NCBI GenBank assembly: GCA_963667575.2
Contig: CAXXHY010000062.1
Coordinates: 62,001-126,000, forward strand
DNA from: G963665495 sp963667575
GTDB lineage: Bacteria; Desulfobacterota; Desulfovibrionia; Desulfovibrionales; Desulfovibrionaceae
Reading direction: 5' to 3'
Length of the DNA stretch: 64,000 nt
Shown here: positions 1 to 7,995 of the stretch, in pieces
Position numbering within the stretch: the stretch's first letter is position 1
How the letters are laid out: every line of letters starts with the position of its first letter
Translations under genes and position numbers: made by a program
Notes under the pieces: generated by a model
Database searches by the model: none
The model's input: the letters and a program-made list of their open reading frames with translations, nothing else
Told to the model about the DNA's origin: nothing

Positions 1-676
1 TGAAAACAACCAGGATATCGCCTGCAACGCCTCGGGCTCCCTGCGCCTCGGGGTGGTCATCCAGGCCTATCTCCGGGATGCCGCGCAGGACGTTCGCATG
101 CTCACCGAATGGGCACGGGCTCGCAAACAACGGGTTCCCATCCGCCTGGTCAAGGGCGCCTACCTGGACTACGAACGCGCGGAAGCCGCCGCCAAAGGAT
201 CTCCGAGTCCTGTCTGGGACAACAAACCCTCCACAGACGCCAACTACGAGGCTGTGAGCGCGTACATTCTGCTGAACCTGGACGCAGTCACTCCCGCATT
301 CGCGACCCACAACATACGTACGCAGGCCCATGCCATGGCCCTGGCAGAGGTGTTCGGGCTTTCTCCCGCAGATGCGCCCATTCAGATGCTCTACGGCATG
401 GGCGACCCCATCAAACACGTCATCGCTTCCATGGGCCGCCCGCTCAGAGAGTATATTCCTGCGGGATCACTGGCCAGAGGGCTGAAATACGCCGGGCGCC
501 GGTTCGCGGAACTTGCCAGCAGCGACAACGCCCTGGCCAATACCATGCGCGGCGACTTCAGCGACGTGAACGCCAACACCCCGGTATTCACGGGCGCGCA
601 GGACATCAAGGACTCCCGAGCGGTCAAAGCCATACTGGAGCAGGCCCTGGAACGCCCGCATTCTCTTCAGATCTGA
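1..676 (+). CDS. Proline dehydrogenase domain, PutA type (5' end cut by window)
   Basis: This is the C-terminal part of a flavin-dependent proline dehydrogenase, which oxidises L-proline to pyrroline-5-carboxylate. The frame is open from base 2, so the start lies outside the window. The visible 225 residues carry PutA-family blocks: VVIQAYLRDA, then RLVKGAYLDYE (the RLVKGA strand of the barrel), an FATHN block and a late YIPAGSLARGLKYAGRR block matching the family's YVPVG...Y..RR region that closes the FAD/proline site. The protein ends soon after this block, so no aldehyde dehydrogenase domain follows. If the enzyme is bifunctional, that domain must lie upstream. No clear terminator was seen after the stop. 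Confidence 0.8.
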   Translation, partial: ENNQDIACNASGSLRLGVVIQAYLRDAAQDVRMLTEWARARKQRVPIRLVKGAYLDYERAEAAAKGSPSPVWDNKPSTDANYEAVSAYILLNLDAVTPAFATHNIRTQAHAMALAEVFGLSPADAPIQMLYGMGDPIKHVIASMGRPLREYIPAGSLARGLKYAGRRFAELASSDNALANTMRGDFSDVNANTPVFTGAQDIKDSRAVKAILEQALERPHSLQI

Positions 677-899
677 TTTTTTTCGATTTCAGACAGATGC
701 ATGCGCCATGCCCGGTTCAGGACCCGGCTCAGGCCCCCGCAGCGCTCCGGCAATCGTCTTTCACGAACAAATCAGACGGGTAAAGTACGTTGGTTATCTT
801 CCGCCAACATGATAGGGTTTGATTGTCCGGCCATGTCACGACAAAGCATATTGAATGTACCTGCAAAAGGGTGAACCATTTACCAAAAGAGGCGTCTCC
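677..899. other. Intergenic leader of the nucleoside hydrolase gene
   Basis: These 223 bases separate the proline dehydrogenase stop from the next ATG. No conserved frame and no convincing hairpin with a T-tract were found. It probably holds the promoter of the nucleoside hydrolase gene, but no match good enough to mark was seen. Confidence 0.4.
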
Positions 900-2000
900 A
901 TGAAGATCAAACCGCTTGTTTTCATGCTTCTGCTCTTTCTGATTTCCGCCCCGGCCTTTGCCGGCGCCATTGCCACCGAAACCGGCAGCCCGTCCGCAGC
1001 GTCATCCAGCGCTCCCCCGCCAATCATTTTCGATACGGACATGGGCTGGGATGACACCCTGTCCATACTGTACGCGATGAAGAGAAAGGATATCGACATT
1101 GCCGGAATCATGGTCACCGGCTGCGGCGAAACCAATCTTCGCTGGGGAAAGGTCATTGCCCGGACCCTCATGGAACTCGACGGCCGGACCAGTGTTCCCG
1201 TCAGCATCGGCGCCGATAAGCCGCTGCAGTTCGACCATGTTTTTCCGCAGTCCTTCCGGGACGACATGAACGACCTTATGGGGCTGCTCGGCGGGCTCAA
1301 TCCCGCAGCCACCATGCAATACGACTCCCGGCCGGCCTGGGAATTTCTCGCGGACTACCTGGACAAGGCCAAAGAACCCGTACGCATCATCTCCCTGGGT
1401 GGATTCACCAACATAGCCATGATGCTGCAGAAGCGGCCCGACGCCAAAATTGAGAACATCGAAGCCATTTACGCCATGGCCGGCGCGGTCTTTGTGGATG
1501 GCAACATCTCTCTGCTGAACAACGCGCGCAAGGAATGGGATCAGGGCCCGGTGTACGCCACCAACCGCTGGGCTGAATTCAATGTCTTTGTGGACCCCAA
1601 AGCGGCCAAAATCGTTTTCGATTCGACAATTCCGCTGACCATCGTTCCCCTGGACGCCTGCGATTACGTGATGCTTTCTCCTGCCATTGTGGAAGGCCTG
1701 GCTCCCAAAGACGATTTGGCGAAACTGGCCAAAAAGATTCTGGAGCAGAAAACAGGTTCACACGACGAAGGCATCCCGGTGCCCATCTTCGACCCGTTGG
1801 CCACCCTGATCGCAACCCACGGCATGGACACCTATCAGTACACCTCGCTCTACCTGGATGTGGTCCTCAAGGAGACGGAAAAAAACAACCAATGCGGCAG
1901 ACTGGTTCCGGCCGATACGGGATCAAGAAAAATCAACGTTGTCCAGGGCGTGTACAATCAGGATTTTGCGGATGAATTCAGCGCCGTGCTAAATAAATGA
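900..2000 (+). CDS. Periplasmic inosine-uridine preferring nucleoside hydrolase
   Basis: The product (366 aa) should hydrolyse the N-glycosidic bond of nucleosides to give ribose and free base. After a signal peptide (residues 1-22, ending APAFAGA) comes PIIFDTDMGWDDTLS at about residues 41-55, the Asp-rich calcium-binding signature DTDxxxDDxxAL of the IunH family. A second family block, EPVRIISLGGFTNIA, follows near residue 175. ATG at 900 is preferred to an earlier TTG at 855 because the signal peptide begins there and an AGAGGCG sequence precedes it. Cytosolic family members lack a signal peptide, so this one is predicted to scavenge nucleosides in the periplasm. It is followed by a hairpin terminator and stands alone. 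Substrate preference cannot be read from the sequence. Confidence 0.85.
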   Translation: MKIKPLVFMLLLFLISAPAFAGAIATETGSPSAASSSAPPPIIFDTDMGWDDTLSILYAMKRKDIDIAGIMVTGCGETNLRWGKVIARTLMELDGRTSVPVSIGADKPLQFDHVFPQSFRDDMNDLMGLLGGLNPAATMQYDSRPAWEFLADYLDKAKEPVRIISLGGFTNIAMMLQKRPDAKIENIEAIYAMAGAVFVDGNISLLNNARKEWDQGPVYATNRWAEFNVFVDPKAAKIVFDSTIPLTIVPLDACDYVMLSPAIVEGLAPKDDLAKLAKKILEQKTGSHDEGIPVPIFDPLATLIATHGMDTYQYTSLYLDVVLKETEKNNQCGRLVPADTGSRKINVVQGVYNQDFADEFSAVLNK

Positions 2001-2041
2001 TCCTGCGGCCCCAGGCCGCGGAAGCAAGACAAGAAAACAGC

Positions 2042-2082
2042 GAAAACGGCTGGTTTTGGAGACAGAACTGGCCGTTTTTCAT
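2042..2082 (+). terminator. Rho-independent terminator after nucleoside hydrolase
   Basis: GAAAACGGC (2042-2050) pairs with GCCGTTTTTC (2071-2080). The T-run lies inside the descending arm and is followed by ATTC. It sits about 40 bases after the stop codon. Confidence 0.65.
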
Positions 2083-2175
2083 TCTGTTCCGTCGATCTGG
2101 ACGTCATTGCGCCAGACAGACACGGCCGCCCTGGCCACGGATGTTTTCTTCGCATTCCCACTCCTTTCTCCATTT

Positions 2176-2191
2176 TTGTTCATTTGAACAA
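2176..2191. promoter_or_regulatory. Palindromic operator-like site upstream of dctPQM
   Basis: TTGTTCATTTGAACAA is a perfect 16-bp palindrome. An extra half-site, TGAACAAAA, lies 2 bases downstream (2194-2202). The spacing suggests a dimeric repressor or activator site controlling the TRAP operon. No regulator gene is adjacent, so the binding protein is unknown. Confidence 0.45.
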
Positions 2192-2345
2192 TATGAACAA
2201 AACCCCCAAAAAGAAGAATTCTTTTTTTAATCCCAGAACCGTTTTTTGCCCAACCGATTTTATATTCTTTTTCGCGTAGGTCCTCGTTGGTTTTTTGCGT
2301 CTTACTCTTTCCAATTTTTTAACGCCAAAACAAAAGAGAGGGATC

Positions 2346-3326
2346 ATGAAACGCCTAGCAGTTCTTTTTTGCATCATTTTGCTGGCCCTTGCCATGTCCG
2401 TTCCCGCATTTGCCAAAACAAGAGTTCTCAAACTCGGGCATATTGCCGAACCTGTGCACCCTTATGGTCAGGGCGCGGACCACTTTGCCGAACTGGTCAA
2501 AAAATATTCCAACGGCGAAATGGAAGTGAAAGTGTTTCCCTCCTCTCAGCTCGGCGGGCAGAAGGATCTGGTTGAAGGCCTGATCTTCGGCACCGTGGAC
2601 ATGGCCCTGGTGGGCACCGCCGTGCTCGGCCAGTTCCAGCCGCAAATCTCCATCTTCGACCTGCCCTTTCTGTTCAAGGATCGGGACCACACCTACAAGG
2701 CCCTGGATACGGTGGGCATGGAAATCGGCAAGGCCCTCGAGCCCAAGGGCATCAAGCTGCTCGGCTACATGGAAAACGGCATCCGCCACGTCACCAACAA
2801 CGTACGTCCGGTCAGCACTCCCGAAGACATGGAAGGCCTGAAAATCCGTGTCATGAACAACAAGATCTACATTGAAATGATGAAAGCCCTGGGCGCCTCT
2901 CCCACGCCCATGGCCTTTGGCGAACTCTACTCCGCCATGCAGCAGGGCACCGTGGACGGCCAGGAAAACCCCAGCGCGCACATCTGGACCAAACGTTTCT
3001 TCGAAGTCCAGAAATACGCCTCGCTCACCGCCCACTCCTACGCGCCGGAACCCATGCTGATCTCCATGATGACCTGGAACAAGCTCAGCGACAAGGAAAA
3101 GGAAATCATCCAGAAGGCCGCCACCGAATCCGTGGCCTGGCAGCGCGCTGTTTCCACCAAGCAGGACCAGGAATTCTGGGACAAGATCAAAGGCACCGGC
3201 AAAATCGAAGTCATCGAAGTTGACCGCGAGCCTTTCATGAAGGCCACCAAGTCCGTTCACGCCAAATTCGCCGACCAGGTCGGACAGGACAACCTGGACA
3301 AGATCGAAGCGCTCAAAAATAGCTAA
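2346..3326 (+). CDS. dctP: TRAP transporter substrate-binding protein DctP
   Basis: This is a periplasmic solute receptor (326 aa) for a sodium-driven TRAP transporter. A signal peptide (residues 1-23, ending VPAFA) precedes the mature start KTRVLKLGH. The DctP fold is shown by FPSSQLGGQKDLVEG (about 64-78) and GLKIRVMNN (about 164-172), where the conserved Arg clamps the substrate carboxylate. The C-terminal part continues as a normal helical region, and the length matches the family. ATG at 2346 is chosen because AGAGAGGG lies just upstream and the signal peptide starts there. dctQ and dctM follow. The substrate is probably a C4-dicarboxylate or another organic acid, but DctP proteins vary and it cannot be fixed here. 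Confidence 0.93.
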   Translation: MKRLAVLFCIILLALAMSVPAFAKTRVLKLGHIAEPVHPYGQGADHFAELVKKYSNGEMEVKVFPSSQLGGQKDLVEGLIFGTVDMALVGTAVLGQFQPQISIFDLPFLFKDRDHTYKALDTVGMEIGKALEPKGIKLLGYMENGIRHVTNNVRPVSTPEDMEGLKIRVMNNKIYIEMMKALGASPTPMAFGELYSAMQQGTVDGQENPSAHIWTKRFFEVQKYASLTAHSYAPEPMLISMMTWNKLSDKEKEIIQKAATESVAWQRAVSTKQDQEFWDKIKGTGKIEVIEVDREPFMKATKSVHAKFADQVGQDNLDKIEALKNS

Positions 3327-3335
3327 AATGCAGAA

Positions 3336-3363
3336 CAGGGCCCGGGCCAGCGTCCGGGCCCTG
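3336..3363 (+). promoter_or_regulatory. Intercistronic stem-loop between dctP and dctQ
   Basis: CAGGGCCCGG (3336-3345) and CCGGGCCCTG (3354-3363) form a perfect 10-bp stem with an 8-base loop and no T-tract. It lies between the binding-protein and permease genes. Such hairpins are known to stabilise upstream mRNA or partly stop transcription, raising binding protein over permease. That role is inferred here. Confidence 0.6.
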
Positions 3364-3376
3364 TGCGGAGAATATT

Positions 3377-3868
3377 ATGGATAAGCTACTCAACGCGTTA
3401 CGGTCAGTATTATACGGCGTTTCCGTTCTTGCCATGAGTGCCATGCTGTTGATCATTTTTATGCAGGTCGTGTCCCGTTACTGTTTCGGTTACACGCCCG
3501 AGTGGTCCGAAGAGTCCGCCCGGTTCCTGTTCGTCTGGGTCGTCTTCCTGGGATCAGCCCTGATCATGGGTGAAAGCGGCCATCTGGCGGTAAAACTGCT
3601 GGCCACCAAGCTGGAAGGCACCCTGTCCGGCATCATACTGGAAATTTTCGTCAATCTCTGCAGTTACGCCTTCATCCTGCTGCTGATCATCCAGGGCTCC
3701 AAAATGACGTCCACCATGACGTTCCAGACATCGCCCGGCCTGGACATCTCCATGAGCTGGGTTTACTGCGTTCTGCCCTTCAGCGGCGCGCTTATGCTGC
3801 TGTATCTGATCAAGGATTCCATCAAAATCGTCAAAGCCATCGCCAACCGGCGCGCACAGGAGGCTTGA
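3377..3868 (+). CDS. dctQ: TRAP transporter small permease DctQ
   Basis: This is the small membrane subunit (163 aa) of the TRAP transporter. Four hydrophobic helices are visible at about residues 12-32, 48-68, 88-108 and 125-148. The family landmark RYCFGYTPEWSEESARF occurs at about residues 33-50; the E-W-SEE-AR pattern between helices 1 and 2 is typical of DctQ. It lies 50 bases after dctP, separated by the stem-loop, and is followed by dctM with only 2 bases between stop and start. The tight spacing suggests translational coupling with dctM. Confidence 0.92.
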   Translation: MDKLLNALRSVLYGVSVLAMSAMLLIIFMQVVSRYCFGYTPEWSEESARFLFVWVVFLGSALIMGESGHLAVKLLATKLEGTLSGIILEIFVNLCSYAFILLLIIQGSKMTSTMTFQTSPGLDISMSWVYCVLPFSGALMLLYLIKDSIKIVKAIANRRAQEA

Positions 3869-3870
3869 GC

Positions 3871-5145
3871 ATGGAAGCAACACTGCTTGTCGCTTTTCTG
3901 GTCATGACCGCACTTGGCGTGCCCGTGGCATTCGCCCTGTGCCTGTCCGTCTCCATCATTCTGTTCACCTACATGGACATGCCGCAGGTCATGATTACCC
4001 AGATCATGTACTCGGGGATCGATTCTTTTTCCTTCATGGCCGTGCCCTTTTTCATGCTGGCCGGTTCCTTCATGTCCGCGGGGGGCGTCACCACCAGACT
4101 GGTGAATTTCGCCCAGGCCATGGTGGGTTCGTTTACCGGCGGTCTGGCCCAGGTGGTTGCCGTATCCGGCATGTTCTTTGCCGCCATTTCCGGGTCGTCC
4201 GCGGCGACCACCGCTGCCATCGGCTCCACCATGGTGGATGAAATGGAGAAAAAGGGCTACCGCCGCGAACTCGCCACCGGCATCGTGGCCGCTGGCGGCA
4301 CCGTGGGCATCGTCATTCCGCCCTCCATCACTCTGGTGGTCTACGGCGTCATCGCCGGCACCTCCATCGGCGACCTCTTTGTGGGCGGATTCCTCCCCGG
4401 CATCATCATGGGGCTGGTCATGTGCGTGGTCAGCTGGGCCATTGCCAAAAAGGAAGGCATACCGGCGGAAGGCAATTTTTCCTTCGTAGCCCTGGTCAAG
4501 GCCTTCAAGGATTCCTTTTTCGCGCTGATGACTCCGGTCATCATCATCGGCGGCATCTACGGCGGCATTTTCACCCCCACAGAAGCCGCGGCAGTGGCAG
4601 CAGTGTACGGCATCCTGGTGGGTCTGTTCATCTACCGGGAACTCAAGATCAAGGACTTTCCCAAGATCATTTTCCAGGCCGTAATCGGTACGACCCTGAT
4701 CATGTTCATTGTCGGCGCTGCCAAGGTCTTCGGCTGGATGCTCACCAACCTGGAAATCCCGCATCATATCGGGGCGTACATAGTAAGCATCACGACCTCT
4801 CCCGTGATGTTTCTGGTCATGATGAACGTTCTGCTGCTGGTGATCGGCACGTTGATCAACGCATCGGCCGCAGTTGTCATCCTGACGCCCATCTTCCTGC
4901 CCGTTGCGGAGCAGCTGGGAATCGATCCGCTGTTCTTCGGCGTTCTGATGGTGGTAAACCTGGCCATCGGCTGCATCACACCGCCGGTGGGGCTGGACCT
5001 GTTCGTAGCCAGCGCGATTACCAAGGTTCCGCTGGAGCGCGTCATGAAAGCCTCTCTGCCCTATCTGTTCGCATTGCTGGCTTCCCTTGTCGTCTTCACC
5101 CTGGTTCCGTCCATCATCACGGTCCTTCCCAACCTGTTGCGCTGA
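3871..5145 (+). CDS. dctM: TRAP transporter large permease DctM
   Basis: This 424-residue integral membrane protein is the ion-coupled transport subunit, with about 12 hydrophobic segments. Family blocks include PFFMLAGSFMSAGGVTTRL (near residue 55), AISGSSAATTAAIGSTM (near 108) and FTPTEAAAVAAVYG (near 233). ATG at 3871 is preferred over the TTG two codons earlier because AGGAGG lies at 3858-3863. The gene closes the dctPQM operon and is followed by a strong terminator at 5165-5204. Confidence 0.94.
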   Translation: MEATLLVAFLVMTALGVPVAFALCLSVSIILFTYMDMPQVMITQIMYSGIDSFSFMAVPFFMLAGSFMSAGGVTTRLVNFAQAMVGSFTGGLAQVVAVSGMFFAAISGSSAATTAAIGSTMVDEMEKKGYRRELATGIVAAGGTVGIVIPPSITLVVYGVIAGTSIGDLFVGGFLPGIIMGLVMCVVSWAIAKKEGIPAEGNFSFVALVKAFKDSFFALMTPVIIIGGIYGGIFTPTEAAAVAAVYGILVGLFIYRELKIKDFPKIIFQAVIGTTLIMFIVGAAKVFGWMLTNLEIPHHIGAYIVSITTSPVMFLVMMNVLLLVIGTLINASAAVVILTPIFLPVAEQLGIDPLFFGVLMVVNLAIGCITPPVGLDLFVASAITKVPLERVMKASLPYLFALLASLVVFTLVPSIITVLPNLLR

Positions 5146-5164
5146 TCTCCGCACGGAGCTGTTT

Positions 5165-5204
5165 TGCCGTATCCCGATTCTTTCGGGGTACGGCATTTTT
5201 TTTT
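5165..5204 (+). terminator. Rho-independent terminator of dctPQM
   Basis: TGCCGTATCCC pairs with GGGGTACGGCA (one G-U pair) around a short loop, then nine T residues follow at 5195-5203. It lies 20 bases after the dctM stop. Confidence 0.85.
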
Positions 5205-5267
5205 GCGCATAAATCCTGAACAGCTATTTGCCGGGAAGATGTCCGGCAGGCGTCAGTGAGCCTGCAG

Positions 5268-5590
5268 TTAGTAGCGGTACACCACAGTGCTCGGCAGATA
5301 ACAGGCGGTCACTATCAATGGAAAGAGCAGAACCAGCGAGCCGCAAACGAAGCGCAAGATCCGGCCTTTGCGAAACTGCGGAAGCGCCAGGCCCAAAAGC
5401 AGTACGACCGGAATGAAATACCCTCCTTGCATGCCTTCGAAGAGGTTGTGCCCCACCCGGGTTCCCATGAGTATTCGGCAAAACACATGGCGCCAAGTGC
5501 CAGCAGGCAAAACAATCCGATAAGCAGCTTCTGCCAGCGCTGACCTTGAATCCTCCGAAATACAAGATCCCTCGCTACTGTTGACTTGTC
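5268..5590 (-). pseudogene. C-terminal remnant of a DUF2142-like membrane protein, frameshifted
   Basis: The minus strand reads RWQKLLIGLFCLLALGAM in one frame and, after a one-base shift near 5470, EGMQGGYFIPVVLLLG and more hydrophobic sequence down to a stop at 5268-5270. The combination of a transmembrane helix, a short link, a GxQGxYFIP motif and two more hydrophobic stretches resembles the C-terminal end of DUF2142 membrane proteins. The N-terminal three quarters are absent, since the fragment runs into the upstream region of the YchJ-like gene. It is therefore a decayed fragment. The family assignment rests on the YFIP region and is moderately sure. Confidence 0.5.
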
Positions 5591-5643
5591 CGCTTTTCTG
5601 ATGAAATAGGGCTGTAAACACTTAGTTAAAAAGGAACACCAGC

Positions 5644-6159
5644 ATGACAGAAACATGCCCATGCGGATCTGGTAAAGCGTTTTCCGACTGCTGCGAACCA
5701 TTGCTGTCCGGAAAAAAGGTGGCTGAAAGCGCCGAAGCCCTGATGCGTTCGCGCTACTGCGCCTTTGTGACGAACAATATTCCCTACCTGCGTACCACCC
5801 TGGACAGGCGCAAACGCAGCGGGTTCGACGCCACGGACGTGCGGATGTGGAACAGCGACGTCGAATGGAAGGGATTGCGCATCGTTTCCACCGAAGCCGG
5901 ACAGGCTGAAGACAGCACCGGAATCGTGGAGTTCGAGGCGTCCTTTACCAAGGCCGGAGAGGACGAAGTGCTGCACGAGCGCAGCCGCTTCAAGAAAAAG
6001 GACAACCACTGGTTCTACATTGACGGCCAGCATATCATCGAAGGCCAGACCCCGCGGACAGAATCCGACGGACCGGTCAAGGTCGGCCCCAAAACAGGCC
6101 GTAACGAGCCCTGCCCCTGCGGCAGCGGCAAAAAATACAAACGCTGCTGCGGCAAATAG
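5644..6159 (+). CDS. YchJ-like SEC-C motif protein
   Basis: This 171-residue cytosolic protein has a zinc-binding SEC-C motif at each end. CPCGSGKAFSDCC occupies residues 5-17, and CPCGSGKKYKRCC lies near residues 157-169. The middle part (about 30-125) has the YchJ/NTF2-like pattern ALMRSRYCAFV and HWFYIDGQ. The length agrees with the YchJ family (about 150-170 aa). The biochemical role is not established; SEC-C motifs are known from SecA, where they bind zinc and SecB or ribosomes. The methyltransferase gene follows within 10 bases, so the two may be co-transcribed. Confidence 0.85.
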   Translation: MTETCPCGSGKAFSDCCEPLLSGKKVAESAEALMRSRYCAFVTNNIPYLRTTLDRRKRSGFDATDVRMWNSDVEWKGLRIVSTEAGQAEDSTGIVEFEASFTKAGEDEVLHERSRFKKKDNHWFYIDGQHIIEGQTPRTESDGPVKVGPKTGRNEPCPCGSGKKYKRCCGK

Positions 6160-6165
6160 GCGCGA

Positions 6166-6753
6166 TTGCTCGTGCCCGCGCTTATTCCGCAGATCATTCC
6201 CTTTGCTAACAGCCTGATAAGCCAGGCTCTGCAGCCTGGCGATCTGGCTGTGGACGCCACAGCGGGCAACGGGAACGATACGCTGCACCTTGCTCGTCTG
6301 GTTGGTGCCCAGGGCCTGGTGCACGCCTTTGACGTGCAGGCGGACGCCCTGGACAGTTCGCGCCGCCGCCTCGAACAGGAAGGGCTGGAGGCGCGCGTGG
6401 TCTTTCATCAGACCGGGCATGAGCATATGCAGTCCTGCATTCCGGCCACGCAGCACGGCGCAGTCAAGGCCGTAATGTTCAACCTGGGGTACTTGCCGGG
6501 CAGCGACAAACAGGTGATCACCCATCCGGAGACCACCCTGCCCGCACTGCGGTCCGCGCTCGAACTTCTGGCACCCGGCGGAGGCATTTCCGTGCTCTGC
6601 TATACGGGCCACCCCGGTGGGGCCGACGAGGCCGAGCAGGTCGAGCGCTGGTGCCGGACTCTGGACTTCGCGGTCTTCCGGGTGCTCCAGTACGGCGTTA
6701 TCAACAAGCAGGACAAGAACGTGCGCCTGCTGTTCATCGAACGGGTGAAATAA
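6166..6753 (+). CDS. Class I SAM-dependent methyltransferase, YtqB/MnmM type
   Basis: The product (195 aa) belongs to the family once called rRNA methylase (PF06962). Its Bacillus member YtqB is now described as MnmM, which methylates the wobble uridine modification of tRNA. The SAM site is seen as AVDATAGNGNDTLHLA (about residues 28-43), followed by VHAFDVQ (about 53-59). MFNLGYLPG (near 105) is the family's NLGYLPGGD-like block and CYTGHPGG (near 145) is also typical. The start is unclear: TTG at 6166 or GTG at 6172, both without a strong ribosome site. It lies directly after the YchJ-like gene. The tRNA role is inferred from family. Confidence 0.75.
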   Translation: MLVPALIPQIIPFANSLISQALQPGDLAVDATAGNGNDTLHLARLVGAQGLVHAFDVQADALDSSRRRLEQEGLEARVVFHQTGHEHMQSCIPATQHGAVKAVMFNLGYLPGSDKQVITHPETTLPALRSALELLAPGGGISVLCYTGHPGGADEAEQVERWCRTLDFAVFRVLQYGVINKQDKNVRLLFIERVK

Positions 6754-6784
6754 CAGGCAGCCCTCGGAGGCGGAACATCGCGCC

Positions 6785-7942
6785 ATGAGCAGAACCAACG
6801 AAGCATACGCGGGGCTCGAACTCGGGCCCATCAGGCCTCCCAGCGAGGCTCAGAGTCTGCTCGTACGGGTAACGCGCAACTGCCCGTGGAATCGCTGCAG
6901 TTTCTGTCCCGTATACAAGGGAACCACCTTCAACCGTCGCCCCCTGGACCATGTGCTTCGGGACATCGACACCCTGCGCGCCATTGCGGATCAGCTCCTG
7001 GCCGTGCAGGCGGACTACGGCAGCATCGGCCCGGACGTGCTGCGTACGATCTATGCGGACGGCGGCCCCCATGCGCGCCGGGGCGTACACCAGGTCTACA
7101 GGTTCGTCGCCCACGGCATGGAGTCCGTGTTCCTGCAAGACGCCAACAGTCTTGTGGTCAAACCCGATACGCTGGTCCGAATCCTCACGCACATCAAAGC
7201 CTGTTTCCCGGAAATCCGCCGCATCACCTCGTACGCGCGCTCGCGTACCGTGGCCGCCATCAGTCCCGAAGACCTGAAACGTATTGCGGATGCCGGATTG
7301 AACCGCATGCACCTCGGCATGGAATCCGGTTCCGACGCGGTGCTGGCAAATGTCAGAAAAGGCAGCGACAAGGCCGCGCACATCCGCGCCGGGCAAAGAG
7401 TCAAACAGGCGGGCATGGAATTGTCCATGTACGTCATGCCCGGACTGGGCGGCAAAGAGCTTTCCGAAACCCATGCCCTGGAAACCGCGGATGCCCTCAA
7501 TCAGATCAATCCGGACTTCATCCGTATTCGTACCCTGGCCCTGCCCGACGGCGCGCCGCTCACGGCAGAGCACGCGGCCGGAACGTTCCACAAACCCGAT
7601 GACCTGGAAACCGCGCGCGAGCTGCTGCTTCTGCTGCGGCATCTGAGCGGAATCACCAGCACGGTGACCAGCGACCACATGCTCAACCTGTTCAGCGAGA
7701 TCCACGGACCGATTTTCACGGAAAAACCCCGGATGATCGCAATTCTGGAACGCTTCCTCGCCCTGCCGCGGGAGGAACAGATGCTCTATCAGATCGGACG
7801 GCGAAACCTGATCATGGATCGTCTGGACGACCTGCAGGCCCCGGACATACGCATCCAGGTCGCAGCTCTTTGCGAACGGTGGGGAGTCACCCCGGAAAAC
7901 ACCCAGGATGCCGTGGATACGCTCATGAAACAATTCATCTAA
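6785..7942 (+). CDS. Radical SAM protein with CX4CX2C cluster motif
   Basis: This 385-residue protein should bind a 4Fe-4S cluster and cleave S-adenosylmethionine. The cluster motif is NCPWNRCSFCPVYKG at about residues 36-50. The spacing is CX4CX2C rather than the canonical CX3CX2C, with NCPW before and PVYKG after it. Later parts fit the Elp3/MiaB-type barrel: ADGGPHARRG (near 95), MHLGMESGSDAVL (near 177) and YVMPGLGG (near 218). The C-terminal third is helical and holds no extra cysteine cluster. ATG at 6785 follows GGAGGCGG. It sits between a methyltransferase and a GNAT gene on the same strand. The substrate is unknown. Confidence 0.8.
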   Translation: MSRTNEAYAGLELGPIRPPSEAQSLLVRVTRNCPWNRCSFCPVYKGTTFNRRPLDHVLRDIDTLRAIADQLLAVQADYGSIGPDVLRTIYADGGPHARRGVHQVYRFVAHGMESVFLQDANSLVVKPDTLVRILTHIKACFPEIRRITSYARSRTVAAISPEDLKRIADAGLNRMHLGMESGSDAVLANVRKGSDKAAHIRAGQRVKQAGMELSMYVMPGLGGKELSETHALETADALNQINPDFIRIRTLALPDGAPLTAEHAAGTFHKPDDLETARELLLLLRHLSGITSTVTSDHMLNLFSEIHGPIFTEKPRMIAILERFLALPREEQMLYQIGRRNLIMDRLDDLQAPDIRIQVAALCERWGVTPENTQDAVDTLMKQFI

Positions 7943-7948
7943 ATTATT

Positions 7949-7974
7949 TTAGCTACTAAATATTTAGCAGCTAA
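7949..7974. promoter_or_regulatory. 26-bp near-perfect palindrome before a GNAT gene
   Basis: Two 13-base arms, TTAGCTACTAAAT and ATTTAGCAGCTAA, pair with a single mismatch and no spacer. The site lies just after the radical SAM stop and 22 bases before the GNAT start, in an AT-rich stretch unlike the flanks. It may be an operator for the GNAT gene. A terminator is less likely because no T-tract follows. Confidence 0.4.
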
Positions 7975-7995
7975 TTAAATAAAAAAGAGTACAAG

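Larger units (their letters stand above)
2001..2345. other. Gap with terminator, palindromic operator-like site and TRAP leader
   Basis: This 345-base gap holds a terminator for the nucleoside hydrolase (2042-2082), a perfect 16-bp palindrome (2176-2191) and an AT-rich, T-rich stretch up to the dctP start. No gene is supported. A TATATT hexamer at 2261-2266 could be a -10 element, but no matching -35 stands out. Confidence 0.5.

Noticed and set aside
2211..2230. A-rich/T-rich inverted repeat with AAGAATTCTT core upstream of dctP
   Set aside because: The stem is almost pure A-T and would be weak. It is more likely chance in an AT-rich leader than a terminator.
3763..5196. A 477-codon open frame on the minus strand opposite dctM
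   Set aside because: It is His/Asp/Gly-rich low-complexity sequence mirroring the hydrophobic codons of dctM and matches no family.
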